Part shown: positions 30,299 to 42,550 of the stretch, piece after piece
Position numbering within the stretch: the first letter of the stretch is position 1
How the letters are laid out: the number at the start of each line of letters is the position of its first letter
NCBI GenBank assembly: GCA_947471745.1
Contig: CANJKZ010000174.1
Span: 1,650,001-1,714,000 of the forward strand
DNA: 64,000 bases
Origin: Closterium sp. Naga37s-1
Lineage: Eukaryota > Streptophyta > Zygnematophyceae > Desmidiales > Closteriaceae
Reading direction: 5' to 3'
The notes under the pieces: generated by a model
Told to the model about the DNA's origin: nothing
What the model saw: only the letters and a program-made list of their open reading frames with translations
Database searches by the model: none
Made by a program: the position numbers and the translations under genes

Positions 30299-30403
30299 TG
30301 TCAGAATACTGAACGAGAATGAATGCATTGAGCAGAAAGTTGGTACCCCTTATGGGCTACCCCACTACAGCCTACACAACTCAAACATTATAATAGTTTG
30401 ACA
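30299..30403 (-). repeat. COP5 5' LTR
   Basis: 105 bases, TGTCAGAATACTG to GTTTGACA, with the TACCCCACTACAGCCTACACA core. The high-side flank is GTCAT, inside an RT sequence. Confidence 0.75.
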
Positions 30404-33400
30404 GTCATCAGATACATGATGCAGCCCACAAGCTCTGGATACGGGCCACTCGGCTCTACGAACTCGTCCGAAGGTGGAGCTGAGAGTGAGTGATCGGTAG
30501 GCAGAGGATTGGACTGTGGTGAGGAGTACCGGAAGCCGAAGCGCTGAAGGACCTGGTGCACCATGTGTGACTGAGTCAGGGTGATGGTGCGACGTGCTCT
30601 GTCCCGGATGATCTAGAAGCCAAGATAGCTGCGCAGCTCACCCAGGTTAGTGCAAGTGTGTCTCTTCTGCAGCTCCGACTTCACAAGGGCCAGTGCCTCA
30701 GTGTTAGCAGTGGCAAAGACCAATTCGTCGACGTACACGAGGACGTAGAACGGCGGCAGCGAAGTGTCAGTGCGCAAAAACATCGACGGGTCAGCAGTCG
30801 AAGGAGCAAACCCAAGAGCCACAAGCGTCTTCCTCACTGTGTCGTGCCACTCGTGAGGCGCCTGGCGAAGACCGTAGACTGGCTGCCGGAGGCTCCACTG
30901 GGTACCTGCAGGGAACGACCCAGTGAAGCAAGGTGGGCGACGTAGCCAGATCTCCTCGTGCAGGCCGCCCTATAAGAAAGCTGTGCTGAAGTCAAGATAG
31001 TGAAGCTCGTAGTCACGTAGAGCGGCGACGTGCAGCAGCACCCGAAGAGTTGTCATCTTCGGGGTAGGGGAGAAGGTCTGGAAGAAGTCAACTCCATGTC
31101 GCTGACTAAAGCCTCGTGCAACGTAACAAGCCTTGAAGACAGGCGGAGAACCCGGCGGCCGCTTCACCCTGGAAAAGCACATGCCATCGACTATGTTCGC
31201 CCCACGAGGGGGAACTGCGTCGATGTAGGTGCCTGCGGACTTCAAGGATGCCATCACTGCATCCATGGCTGTCTGCCACTGAGAGGAGTAGGGACCCGTA
31301 ATCGCCTCTACGTAAGACCGGTGCATCCGGGTCTCCCTCAGGTGCAAGTAGCATTGTGACGAGATGAGGTACAGCAGCTGCAAGACACTCAAATTCCTCC
31401 TGCTTGTCCTCAAGGACGTTCGTGCCAAGAGCACACTCACCCCCGGCGGATGGAGGATAGTTAGACTCAGACTAAGCAACAAGACTAGCGGCGTAGTCGA
31501 GACGACAGGCGGCAGCAAAGTCAACAAGCTAAGCAACTAGGGCAGACGCAGCAGCGGACTCAAACGAAGAGTAAGTGACAGCAGTGGCTAGAAGACGTGG
31601 GACAGTAGGACTGGCTGCACGAACTAAGTTAGACTCAGGGTCCAGACCGTTAGCAAGAGAGGACGTAGGAGGAGACGGCAGGGGAACTCGCAGTGGAAAA
31701 GAGGAAGGACGAAGTGCCATAATGTGAGTGCCGGGGACAGGAGGAGGACGCGGACGAGGAACACGATGACCAGTGCGAACAGCGCGAACGGGCAAGGCAG
31801 GACGAGTCTCAAGCTCACGACGCTATGTAAGAGAGTCTGTCTGCTCAGTGTAAGGAGAAGGAGCAGGCAGAGGGGAGTTTGGCTGTAGCTGTGGCTGCGA
31901 CTGGTGAGACGGTGGACACAACAAGCTAGGAGTAAGGCCAGTAGAAGAAGGGAGACTAAGAACCTGGCGAAGGACCGAGCCAGGTGGCGGCAGAGACGAC
32001 GGCGGCAGCAGAACGAAAAATGGTCGCCGCTGCACACTGCCTCCAGCACCAAAAACGCTAGCTCCAGCACCCCCAGCGCCAGCACCTCCAGCTCCAGGGT
32101 CTGCAGCTCCAGCGCCTCCAGCTCCAGTGCCTCCAGCTCCAGCTCCTCCAGCGCCTCCAGCTCCAGCGCCTCCAGCTCCAGTGCCTCCAGCTCCAGCTGC
32201 TCCAGCTCCAACGCCTCCAGCGCCAGTGCCTCCAGCTCCAGGGTCTCCAGCTCCACTGCCTCCAGCTCCAGGGTCTCCAACTCCAGTGCCTCCAGCTCCA
32301 GTGCCTCCAGCTCCAGCGCCTCCAGCTCCAGCGCCTCTAGCTCCAAGGTCTCCAGCTCCAGTGCCTCCAACACCACCAGCTCCGGCAGCTCTAGTACCTC
32401 TAGTACCAGCACCTCTAGGACCAGCAGCTCCAGCACCTCCGATACCTCCAGCTCCAGCAGTAACTCCACCACCTCCAGTATTTAGTAGCTCCAGCACCTC
32501 CAGCTCCACTGCCTCCTGCGGTAGGGCCTCCAGCCCCTGCAGCGCCACTCCTAAGGCATGTGCGCCGAGCAAACCACTCGCGCAGTTGCCGCAGTGAGAG
32601 AGGCTCCCGCCGGCGAGACTGTTGTGGCGAGGCACCTGCAGGACCTCTGGCAGACGCAGTACCCTTAGGCTAAGCACCCCCAGACTCCGCACCCTCAGAC
32701 TGAGCACCCCCAGGCTCCGCACCCTTAGTCTCAGCACCCCCAGGCTCCGCACCCTCAGGCTGAGCACCCTCAGGCTCCGCACTCGCAGGCTCAGCACCCC
32801 CTGGCTCCACACCCGCAAGCTCACCACCCCCAAATGCAGCACCCCTAGCAGCACCACCCCCAGCAGCATCAGAGTCTACAGTGACCTCGACCGGCTCAGC
32901 CAAGGGGAGTGGGTCTACCTGAGACACACCTGAGGGAGCAGGACCCTGAGGGGGGAGGGGGTCTACCGGAGGAGGACCTGGAGCGAGGAAGAGCGGCGGG
33001 AGGGGGGGAGGGGCAGTGCGGTTGGGGAAGAGATGGTAAAAGGGAACCAACTCGTCAAACATGACGTCATGAGAGGGCAGGACACAGCGCGAGGTGGGGT
33101 GGTAAAACTGCCAGCCAGGCGCGTCAAGGGGAAAGCCAAGGAAGACGCAGGGAATGGCGCGGGAGGAGAGCTTGTCTGCGGAAGTATTGCGGACAAAGGC
33201 ACGAGAGCCCTAGACCCGGAACACCGACGCATCGCCAACCTTCCCCGTCCAACGCAGTGTAGGCGAGGTCTCCGGAAAGGAGACACGAGGCCAGAGGTTG
33301 AGCTGATGCTCAGCATACCGGACCGCAAATGGCCATAGAAAATGGGGAGCAGCCGCATGGAACATGGAGGTACGAGCCACCTCCATGACTAAGCCAATGC

Positions 33401-34267
33401 GGCACTCAACAACCCCATATTGTTGCGGGGAGGCCGGAAGCGTGAACAACTGGAGGATGCCCTACCCACGACAAAATTCCCGCAAGAGGTCGGAGGAGAA
33501 CTCACCACCACTGTCACAGTGCAGACGTAGGACAGGAAGGTCCTCGCGGAACCGCTCGCGGAGCTGGAGACGGACTGCGTGGATCCAAGGGATCAAGACA
33601 CTAGGGACCTCACCCTTGCTGCGCAAGGGGAAGACCGTGGTGTAACGCGTGTAGTCGTCAACAACCAGCAGAATGTAGCGCTCGCGGCCCTGTCCACTGA
33701 CGCGGGCTAGGCCCCACATGTTCATGTGGAGAGTCTGCAGGGGAGGAGTCGTCGGGGGAAATGAGGAGGAGTGAGGAGCGGCGCGCTGCCGCCCCTCGAC
33801 GCAAGGAAGGCATGGCGGGGCAGGCGAGGGCGGGAGGGGAGGCAGAGACCTGGGAAGACCAGAAACAAGGAGGCAGTAGTGCATGCCACAAAGGCGTGGC
33901 AGGGAAGGGTGACCAAGGCGGTGGTGCCACAGGAGAGTCTAGTGCGACAGGTGGCGACACGAACAGGGGGCGGCTACCTGACCTGACGCGGACACTTGAC
34001 CAGAAGCAGCTACCTGAGCAGGCTCAGAGTCAATGTGTACAGACTCGACCCAGGTCGACGGGTGAACGTGGCCAGGTGACGGGTCGTCTGTGTACACATG
34101 CAGATCGCCACACACTGACCCCCAGGAGTGGTGGTAGTGACCATCGCATCCTGGAGGGCAGCGGTACTCACCAAGTTGGTAGAGAACAAGGGGAGGTGAA
34201 GACCTGACAGTGAGCCAGAAGGAACCGCCGGACACGGGAGAACAGTGGTGGAACGTGCAAGAACTGG
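30404..34267 (-). pseudogene. Copia pol (protease end, integrase, linker, RT), probably COP4
   Basis: Minus strand. 33939-34267 is the protease end. 33462-33884 and 33210-33449 hold integrase (LQTLHMNMWGLARVSGQGRER, LRLHCDSGGEFSS, FLWPFAVRYAEHQLN). 32670-33062 holds the Glu/Gly repeat, and 31830-32560 the Gly/Ala repeat (GAGGTGAGGAGAGG). 30613-31795 holds RT (FYVLVYVDELVFATANTEA, LHYLDFSTAFL). It runs into the COP5 LTR at 30403. Several breaks. The link to COP4 rests on position and order. Confidence 0.75.
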
Positions 34268-34889
34268 GTTTAGGGTTTAAACAAGAGTACCCCACTGCAG
34301 GCTAGACAGCAAATACATTCTGACACACCCCCATTGCCAAAGTGGGGTGTAATCAGCACAATGAGCAAGCATAGAGCAAGAGTTCACAATAGGTAAGTAA
34401 GGCTAGAGCTAATCACAGAGGGCAAGTGAGGAGGAGGAGAGACTGTGGGGGAGAGAAGATGGGAGGCGACTGCTGACGCTGCAGACACACAGACGAGCTG
34501 CTGGCTCAGTGGCTACCGGAACAGCGCTCCGGACTACTGGGGTAACTGGCCCCGCGGCTAAAAGTAGCGGCAGACGAGCAACGGACCCACGGGCGACTGG
34601 CGACTACCGGAGATTGTAGCCTCCGGACTGCTGCTGCTGCTGACGACAAGACTGCTGCCTCCACTCGACCTCCCCAGCTGCCTAACGCCCTTCTCACACA
34701 CCCCCTGCTCAAACCCTAGCCCTACACCCACAGCACCCCCTTAAACCCTAAACCCCAGACTCCCACACATCCACCCCCCTCAGCGAGAGCTGCAGCAGTG
34801 GGAGACGAAGGAGGAGGAGGAGGAGGAGGGAACGGCACGCACAACCGACACCCCCACAACCATCACCCCCACACCCACCCCCCCACGGC

Positions 34890-35800
34890 TGCACCGGGTC
34901 CAGGAGCGGCTGCTGCAGGGGCCAGGGGCGGCTGCTGCTGGGGCGGCTGCTCCAGGGGCTGCTGCTACTGGGGCGGCTGCTCCAAGGGCTGCTGCTGCTG
35001 AGGCGGCTGCTCCAGGGGCTGCTGCTGCTGGGGCGGCTGCTCCAGGGGCTGCTGCTGCTGGGGCGGCTGCTCCAGGGGCTGCTGCTGCTGGGGCGGCTGC
35101 TCCAGGGGCTGCTGCTGCTGAGGCGGCTGCTGCTGGGGCGGCTGCTCCAGGGGCTGCTGCTGCTGGGGCGGCTGCTCTAGGTGCTGCTGCTGCTGGGGCG
35201 GCTGCTCTAGGGGCTGCTGCTGCTGGGGCTGATGCTGCTGGGGCGGCTGCTCCAGGTGCTGCTGCTGCTGGGGCGGCTGCTCCAGGGGCTGCTGCTGCTG
35301 GGGCTGCTGCTGCTGGGGCGGCTGCTGCTGGGGCGGCTGCTCCAGGGGCTGCTGCTGCTGGGGCGGCTGCTCCAGCTGCTGCTGCTGCTGGGGCGGCTGC
35401 TCTAGGGGCTGCTGCTGCTGGGGCTGATGCTGCTGGGGCGGCTGCTCCAGGTGCTGCTGCTGCTGGGGCGGCTGCTCCAGGGGCTGCTGCTGCTGGGGCT
35501 GCTGCTGCTGGGGCGGCTGCTGCTGGGGCGGCTGCTCCAGGGGCTGCTGCTGCTGGGGCGGCTGCTCCAGGGGCTGCTACTGCTGGGGCGGCTGCTCCAG
35601 AGGCTGCTGCTGCTGGGGCGGCTGCTGCAGTGGCGGCGGCTCCAGGGGTTGCTGCTGCTGGGGCGGCTGCTCCAGGGGCTGCTGCTGCTGGGGCGGCTGC
35701 TCCAGGGGCGGCTGCTGTTGCAAGGCAGGCCGCTCCAGGGGCGGCTGCTTCAGGGGCGGCGGCTCCAGGGGCGGCTGCTGCAGCGGAAAGTAGGAGGGAG
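34890..35800 (-). repeat. 30-base minisatellite coding Ala/Pro runs in NA1
   Basis: About 28 copies of a 30-base unit near GGCTGCTCCAGGGGCTGCTG plus CTGCTGGGGC on the plus strand. On the minus strand it reads AAAPGAAAPA-type repeats in the 486-residue frame 34780-36240. There is no other feature in that frame to support a real protein. Confidence 0.85.
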
Positions 35801-36239
35801 GGGAGGGGAAGGGCGCGGCCCCCATTGTGCCCTGACGGGCGATGTGCTAGGGAGCCGCGCAGGTCCCCAAAAGTGCCTCGACTGGCAACGAGAGGGGACC
35901 GCGCGCAGGCCCCTAAGGTGCCGCGACGAGGCAACGGGAGGGGCCGGCTCGCGGGCCCCGAAAGTGCCGCGACGAGGCGACGGGAGGGACCTGCGTGCAG
36001 GCCCCCAAAACGCCTCGACGAGGCGACGGTCGGGGCCAGTGCGCGGGCCCCTAAGACGCCGCGACGAGGTAGGAACCCGCCGCGCGCCTCGGGGCGCACG
36101 GCGGGCAGAAAACCGCCACGCGCTCCGAGCGCGTGGCGGGAAGAAAAATGGGATGTCGCGCGCCACGGGGCGCGCGACACACAGTAGGGCAGCGGAATCG
36201 AGTGGGCCCACAGGCCAGGAACATTAAGCTCTGATAACA

Positions 36240-36436
36240 TGTTTAAAGACTAAAGTTTAGTAGGCTTAGGAGCCTTGGTAGTTGAGTTGGAGTTTAGGAA
36301 AAGTATCGAGAGGTTTTGGAAGGAGAGGAAATGGGGTTTCATTAGCAAGAGTTGGGATACAAGTACAACACCCGAAATTGGGTTGTACTCATTACAGAGT
36401 ACCCCACTGCAGGCTAGACAGCAAATACATTCTGAC
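36240..36436 (-). repeat. NA1 5' LTR
   Basis: 197 bases. It ends GAGTACCCCACTGCAGGCTAGACAG plus CAAATACATTCTGACA on the plus strand, repeated at about 34290-34325. A primer site adjoins at its low side. Confidence 0.7.
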
Positions 36437-38358
36437 ATCTTAGTCAATTTTCTTCACGCTAGTTCATTTCGACATGGTATAGAGCTAACCGATCCTATGG
36501 GCCCACCGCCCCGTGACCCGACCTAGCCCGTAGCGCCCTAAGGCCCGAAGCGCCTCGATAGCCCCGTAGCCCATGCGTCACCCATTTTCTGCCCGTTGCG
36601 TCACCCTTTTAGGCCCTTGCGTCACCCGTTTCTGCCCCGCGCGTCACTTGTTTGTGCCCTGAGCGATTTGCCCGCCAGACCCGCGCGCGCAGCCTTTGAC
36701 GCACGCGCAAACGCACATACGTACATCGTGACTGTTCGCGAGTAGAGGAGGAGCCCGCTACCCACGCCCGTCGCCTCACCCGTCGCTTTTTTGTGCTGAA
36801 ATCGCGGCCTCACCTGGAACCCGCCGCCACACGTGCTGGAACGTCGCCTCTTCACCGGTTAGAAGTCGCCCCATGTGTCGCCCGCTACCTTTCCCGCCGT
36901 CCCACGCGTTAGCACCCTCTTCACGCCCTGAAACCGCCGCCCCACGAGTTATCACCCTCCCCATGACCTAAAACCGCAGCCCCACCTAGTACCCGCCACC
37001 CCACCTGTTGCCCCACCCGCCGCCCCATCTGGAAAGCCTAACCCGCCACCCTACCTGTCACCTGCACCCTGAAACAACCCCCAACCGCATTCAACCGCAT
37101 AATACTGCACTCAATCGCACAATACCAGACTCAACCGCACAGTACCGCACTCAACCGCATTCAACCGCACAAATTCACACTCCAACGTTTTCAACCGCAC
37201 CAGCCAGTACCCCTACGCGCTAGTTGTTCCTACGTACCCGACTATGTCTACCTCACGAATTCTCACGTTTGACTCGGAGGGTCGCCCGGTAGATTTTCCA
37301 GGATGGCTCCGCAAACTTAAGTTGTAGGATGGCTCCAAGATGGCTTCAGGATCGAGAACGATGTGCGCATGCTGGAGCACGCCACCGGCAAGCTCGTTGC
37401 CTCGAAGGATCCCGATCCCCTAGGCGCTTCCCGGTCAGAGGTGGATGAGGCTCGCTTCGAGAAGGCGCAGTTGGCGGCCAGTCGCTGGGCGGCGCAGGAC
37501 GACGCTACCGTGCTCGCCATCACCGACCTCCTGCCACTGTCTAAGCAGCATCACTTCGAACAGGAGGTGACGACCAAGGGCCTTTTTGACACGGTAGTGG
37601 CGAGAGGCTTCAGTCAGCGCGAGGGGTTAGACTTCTTCCAGACCTTCGCTCCCACCACGAAGATGACTACTCTTCGGGTGTTGCTGCATATTGCAGCCCA
37701 GCGCGACTACGAGGTGCACTCCTTGGACTTTTCGACTGCGTTCCTTTAGGGGAGCCTGCACGAGCAGATCTGGCTGCGTCGACCGCCTGGCTTCACTGGT
37801 TCTTTCCCGCTTGGGACCCAGTGGCAGCTGCGTTGACCAGTCTACGGCCTGCGCCAGGCTCCACATGAGTGGCACGACACACTTCGATCGACCCTTGCAG
37901 CGCTTGACTTCTTTCCGTTGTCTGCTGACCCGTCACTGTTCGTCCGCCGTGGCTCAACCACGTTCTTTGTCCTGGTCTACGTCGAAGGAGGAACTGCAGA
38001 GGAGACACACTTGCACTGACCTTGGTGAGCTGCAGCACTACCTTGGCCTGCAGATCACCAGGGTTAGGGCAGCTCGCACCATTACGCTGACTCAGTCACA
38101 TATGGTCGAGCAGATCCTCACGCGGTTTCGCTTCCCGTTCTCCAAGGTACAGCTCACCCCTCTTGCTGTGGATCATGGGCTCACGGCTCCACCTCGGATG
38201 ATTCATTTGAGTCGAGTGGTCCATATCCTGAGCTGGTGGGTTGTCTGATGTACCTGATAACCTGTACTCACCCAGACCTAGCTTACCCTCTTAGCGTCCT
38301 TGCGTGCTTTGTTGGGTCTGGGAGACACCAAACTTCCCACTGATACGCTGCCAAGAGG

Positions 38359-38910
38359 GTGGCAAAGTATGTGGCGAGTACATCAGGCATGGTACTTGTC
38401 CTTGGAGGGAAGCAGCGAGTTATACTCACAGGTTACTCGAACTCGTCGTGGGCCGATGAAGCGGAGACGCGTCGGTCTACCCAGGGGTACTCCTTTAGCC
38501 TAGGGACAGGTGCTGTTTCGTGGCAGTCGACTCGGGCGTCGTCCGTCTCCAGTTCCGGCTGTGAGGCAGAGGTGTATGCTGCAGCCATGGTCGCTCAGGA
38601 GCTTCGCTGGCTGTCTTTCCTTCTCACCGACCTTGGTTAGTGGCCTCGCTCTCCCCTAGTCTTGTTCACCGAGAACAGATTTGCTGTCCTGTTGTGTGAG
38701 GAGCAACGTCTGGTTGGGAAGGCGAAGCACATCCAGCTTCGTTACTTCCTTCTGCATGAGTTGCAGCAGCATGGCCAGACACTCATACGACGTGTGGTCT
38801 CTGAGACCAACACTGCAGATATCTTCACCAAGGCATTGCCACCTTGTGACCACCAGCGTTTTTGCACCCAGCTTGGCCTTGTGCCGGCCTGTCCTCACTT
38901 GCTTACATAG
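38359..38910 (+). pseudogene. COP7 RNase H region (fossil)
   Basis: Copia RNase H words: TGYSNSSWADEAETRRSTQGYSFSLGTG (in two parts), SSGCEAEVYAAAMVAQELRW, then a downstream frame with AKHIQLRYFLLHELQQHGQ and TNTADIFTKALPPCDHQRF. Part of the COP7 fossil. Confidence 0.8.
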
Positions 38911-39196
38911 CGATGCTTTGTCCTGCTTGCCTTGTACTATTGCATCTCCTTATATTTGCTAGATATCTGTATGTGGACTGGCCTTGTGGCCCCTTGCTTG
39001 TTCTCGTAATGTGTGGTGACTTTGAGCTCCACCCTGAGATTTGTCTTGTTCTTGTGGACTGGTCTTGTGACCCTTGCTTGTTCTTGCTGACTGGTCATGT
39101 GACCCTTGCTTGCTCTCAGACTATGTGTGTCTTTGAGACCCACCCTGAGATATGTGTTGTTTCCACAGGACTACCGTCACCTAGACTATGGGGGTG
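38911..39196 (+). other. COP7 3' non-coding region with direct repeats
   Basis: A longer version of the stretch at 6434-6645. The phrase ACTGGTCTTGTGACCCTTGC occurs in varied form three times, and CACCCTGAGAT twice. It ends in CTATGGGGGTG, the likely plus-strand primer. No gene. Confidence 0.6.
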
Positions 39197-39328
39197 TGTC
39201 AACATATAATTTATATGTGAAGTTTATGTTAGTCTAGGTGTAACATTTCCTATTTGTTAGGGTTTGCTATATCTTGTTGAACCCTCTCTTTCCTTAGTCA
39301 ATTTTCTTCACACTAGTTCATTTCGACA
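39197..39328 (+). repeat. COP7 3' LTR
   Basis: 132 bases, TGTCAACAT to TTTCGACA, directly after the polypurine tract. Confidence 0.75.
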
Positions 39329-39923
39329 ACTCTATGCGCCAAGCGTCGTCAAGGCGGGAGAAGCAGCGGTGCTGTGTGTGAAACTTCCCGCATGTTTGAC
39401 CAGCGCGATCACCTGTGCGAATGACATACGGGCAACGAACACTACCCCCAGACGCCCCACGCTGAGCAAACCACTCACGAAGCTGCTGGGGCGTAGGGGT
39501 CTCGCTCCGACGCTGCTGCTGCTGCTGCTGCTGCTCCTGCTACCTTTGGCCATCGCCAAAACCTCCCCTCTGAACAGTTCCACCCCGACCGCCACCACTG
39601 CCGCCGCCACCACTCCCACTGCCGCCACCACCGCCACCACCACTCCCACCCCTGCCACCACCGTCGCCATCGAAGTCCCCACTCCCGCCACCACTCCCAC
39701 CGCCACCTCCGCCACCTCCACCGCCTCCACCGCCTCCACCACTCCACCCCGGCTGCCACCTCCACCACTCTTGCCTCCCTTGCCCTGCCGCTGCGCCGCT
39801 TCCCACTAGGAGCAGAAGCAGCCCCGACCTCCTCAGTACCAAGGATGTCAACAGCAGCAGCAGAAGCGTAGGAGGGGGCAAGGGGGGGGGGGGAACACCC
39901 CTCAAAGAAGGGTGTGCGAGGAG

Positions 39924-40724
39924 TGTTGGTGCAACCCTACGGTTTGCATTCGGCTTGTTGTCCGTGTGCGTGCATGCGTGTGTGCATGGAATGATACGAG
40001 GGCATGAGATAATATATATTTCATGCTTGCAATAGTGTGTGAATGATGAGGCATGATTTTGAATGTGTGTGTCGAGTCAATAGCGAGTTATCGCTAGTCG
40101 CGTGTCACGTCGTCGTTTGCGTGTCGTGTGCGGTTTTCTATTTTGTCGTGTGTGGAACGTTCGGCGTGTCGCAGGTGTGTGCAGCAGACTTCCAAGAACT
40201 CAAGGAAGATTTTATCTTGAAGAACCAGAGCCTTGGTTTCAAGAATCAAGTGATTTCGAAGCTCTCCAAAAAAGGGTAAACTTTAAGATAGTGAGAATAG
40301 TTGCATTACTTTGTGTAGTGTAACATTTCTCTTGGTGTAGGTCCTTGTGGAGGGTAGTTTCGAGACCCTTCGTGGTTGGGGACAGTGTGGCACTGTTCCA
40401 CATCACTGTACCTCGGCTCTTGGGGTTTGTAGGAGCTGGGAGTCATTCCCAACTCGTTACTCTTCCTAATTTTGTGTTCTAAGTCTATAGTGGCTGCCAT
40501 AGTGCCGTTCGTTCAAACCGACGTTGCGTCGTCAATGCTTGATAAAATCGTGTGATTCAACTTGCCTCGTGTAGGAGACATCAAGACGCTCCAGATCCAA
40601 TTCATAGCAACTCATTTGAAGCTGTGAGCAGAACGCTATCAACGCTTGAAGCCGCTGTGCAGAATTCCGACCGTGCACTCTATCTTTCGTTTTAGGCACA
40701 TTCAAGGCTATTGTGACTATAACA
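39924..40724. mobile_element. Solo LTR, 801 bases
   Basis: Inserted in COP4 gag. Starts TGTTGGTGCAACC and ends GACTATAACA, with AGGAG at 39919-39923 and 40725-40729 as an exact duplication. No gene. Part of it (about 40350-40545, and the last 60 bases) matches 57673-58040 in reverse, so it belongs with the COP8-linked LTR family. Confidence 0.85.
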
Positions 40725-40911
40725 AGGAGTGCCACGAGCGGCACCTACAGCGACTATGGTAGTCTCAGCTGCAAGGAGGTGCTTCTCGAGCAGGTCGACA
40801 GTGAGGTCTGTGGGGTCAAGTGTGAGAAAGTGGTCCCTGATTATGTGAAGAGAGTCAGGGAGGCGAGTGACTATGAAGTAGAGAGTGATGTACATCGGAG
40901 GTGGGTTCTTG

Positions 40912-41115
40912 TGTTGAAATATATTTACATATATTCTATATAATTGTCAGCAGTGTAGAGTGTACATTTCAATTTGCTGTAGGTGGTGCACCATGCTTCT
41001 ACTTGCTATATCTTGTACTGCCCTTTCTTAGTAAATCATCCCTTCTCGACTTTTCCCTCGACATTCACCTTGGCTACGGTTTCTCCTAAGCCTCGGTTCA
41101 CCTACTATTCTGACA
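40912..41115 (+). repeat. NA2 5' LTR
   Basis: 204 bases, TGTTGAAATATATTTAC to CTATTCTGACA. AT-rich start with several TATA-like words, followed at once by the primer-like site. Confidence 0.9.
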
Positions 41116-41926
41116 TGGCATTAGAGTAGTTACGACCTTTGGGCCCACCACCTGCTGCCCTGCGCGCCGCCCTCGTGCGGCCCTACTCTCGACGTTCGGC
41201 ACGGCCCGTCGCCCGTCGCCCCTAGGCCTGTCGCCCCTAGGCCCCGGCCCCGGCCCCGTGGCCCGTCGCTCGCGCCCGTCGCCCCTCGGCCCGTCGCCCC
41301 TAGGCCTGTCACCGCGGCCCGTCGCCCGTAGGTCCGTCGCTCCTAGCCCGGCCCGTCGCCCCTAGCCTCCAGCCCCCGGCCCGTCGCTCGCGCCCAACGC
41401 CCCTAGGCCCGTCGGCCCCATCGCCTGTCACTACCCCCGGCCCGGCCCGTCGCCCGACGCCCCTAGGCCCGTTGGCCCCGTCGATTTTCTGCCCGATGCG
41501 CGCCCTGGCTGGGCGTCGGTTTCTGCCCGTCGCGCACCCGGGGTGCGCGACGGTTTCTGCCCGATGCGCGCCCCGGCTGCGTGTCGGTTCCTGCCCGTCG
41601 CACGGCGCGGGCGCGCGTCGGTCTCTACCCGTCGCACGCCTCAAGCGCATGACGGTTTCTTCCTGCCCGCGCGCCCTGCAGTCGCACTCGCAGCTCATTC
41701 CCCGCCCCCGCCCCCCTCCCCCCCCTCCCCCACCCCATGGGAAAGGGTGGGAGAGGGTGTGAGGGGGTGGCGGATGTGCCTCAGCAGCAGCAGCTGCTGC
41801 CACGCCTCCTCCCCTCTCACGGCTGCGCCTGCTGCTGTGGGGGGAGTGGGGGAGAGGGTGTGAGGGGGTGGCGGATGTTTTTTGTGCGACCTCCGGTCGC
41901 CCACGCAGCCCTGCACCGCCCCCCCG

Positions 41927-41953
41927 CCCCCCCCCCCCCCCCCCCCCCCCCCC
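41927..41953. repeat. 27-base C run in NA2
   Basis: Uninterrupted C within the non-coding part of NA2, flanked by further C-rich and CCT-rich sequence. Confidence 0.9.
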
Positions 41954-42368
41954 TCTCCTCCGTCCCCCTGCTGGTCGTACAGCAGGGGGGGGGAGGGTAT
42001 GGGGGTGACGGGGGTGGATGCAGCAACGGCTCCCGCCACTTCTGCTGCTCGTGCAATCGAAGAGGGGGAGGGGGGAGAGTGTGAGGGTGGCGGGTGTGAC
42101 CAGCCAGCAGCCGTCCCTCCACCTCTTCTTTCTTCCCCCCCTGCTGCTCCTATTGCAGTGGGGTAAGGGGGGAGGGTGAGGGGGTGGCGGAAGGTGTGTA
42201 GTTTGGGGGGTGGCTGAAAGAGGGGTGCGGTTTTGGGGGGTGGTTGAACAAGGGGTGGGTGAGGTTTAGGGGGGTGGCTGAAAGAGGGTGTGGACTTGGA
42301 GGTTCGTAAGAGGGGCTCGCCGCGCTTGGCTCCCCCCCACCTCCTCTCCTCCCTCTCTCACCCCCCCC

Positions 42369-42388
42369 CCCCCTTTGTAAAAAGGGGG
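42369..42388. other. Hairpin shared by NA2 and NA3
   Basis: CCCCCTTTGTAAAAAGGGGG: arms CCCCCTTT and AAAGGGGG with a short loop. NA3 has CCCCCTTTGTAAAAGGGGG at 46086-46104. In both it lies about 160-230 bases before the 3' LTR, between two copies of a GGCTCGCC-type segment. Confidence 0.75.
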
Positions 42389-42550
42389 TTTGTAAGAGGG
42401 GCTCGCCGCGCTTGGCTCCCTCTCACCTCCTCTCCTCATCTCTCTCTCCCTCCTCCTCCTCACATGCCCTCTCCTACTTCTGCTGCACCTTGGTGTACCC
42501 CTTCAAGGAATGTTCTGTACATGGTTTTCACTGCAATCAATTAGGGGGTG

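Larger units (their letters stand above)
27507..30403 (-). mobile_element. COP5: copia element, 5' half
   Basis: 5' LTR 30299-30403, primer site 30287-30298 (minus strand TGGTTTCAGAGC), leader about 29740-30286, gag core 28483-29700 (YFIVIRLPDSL, DLTDLTVDVLEKHLL, Gly-rich tract), protease/integrase remnants 28040-28480, linker 27507-27996. COP6 cut it at 27507-27511/12525-12529, so its pol continues at 12529 and below. Several breaks. It appears to sit in the RT of COP4 (30404 onward). Confidence 0.75.
34268..36436 (-). mobile_element. NA1: coding-poor LTR element with poly-Ala repeat
   Basis: 5' LTR 36240-36436 (TGTTTAAAGAC to TTCTGACA), primer site just beyond its low side (minus strand TGTTATCAGAGCTTAATG, close to the tRNA-Met complement), a GC-rich internal region and a partial 3' LTR to 34325 preceded by a purine tract. 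No gag or pol motif. The only long frame (34780-36240, minus) is a repeat product. It is a non-autonomous LTR element or derivative. The left border in the flanking copia is approximate. Confidence 0.65.
36437..39328 (+). mobile_element. COP7: compact copia remnant
   Basis: End of a 5' LTR (36437-36474, TCAATTTTCTTCACGCTAG-like, matching 39290-39328), primer-like TGGTATAGAGC at 36475, GC-rich leader to about 37240, gag start near 37244 (MSTSRILTFDSEGRPVDFPG), then RT (VARGFSQREGLDFFQTFAP, LHSLDFSTAFL) and RNase H to 38908, 3' non-coding region, and 3' LTR 39197-39328. Protease and integrase were not recognised. Many breaks. Confidence 0.75.

Noticed and set aside
34780-36240. A 486-residue Ala/Pro protein in NA1
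   Set aside because: Open only because the 30-base repeat lacks stops; the complement and other frames are equally open, and no conserved domain is present.
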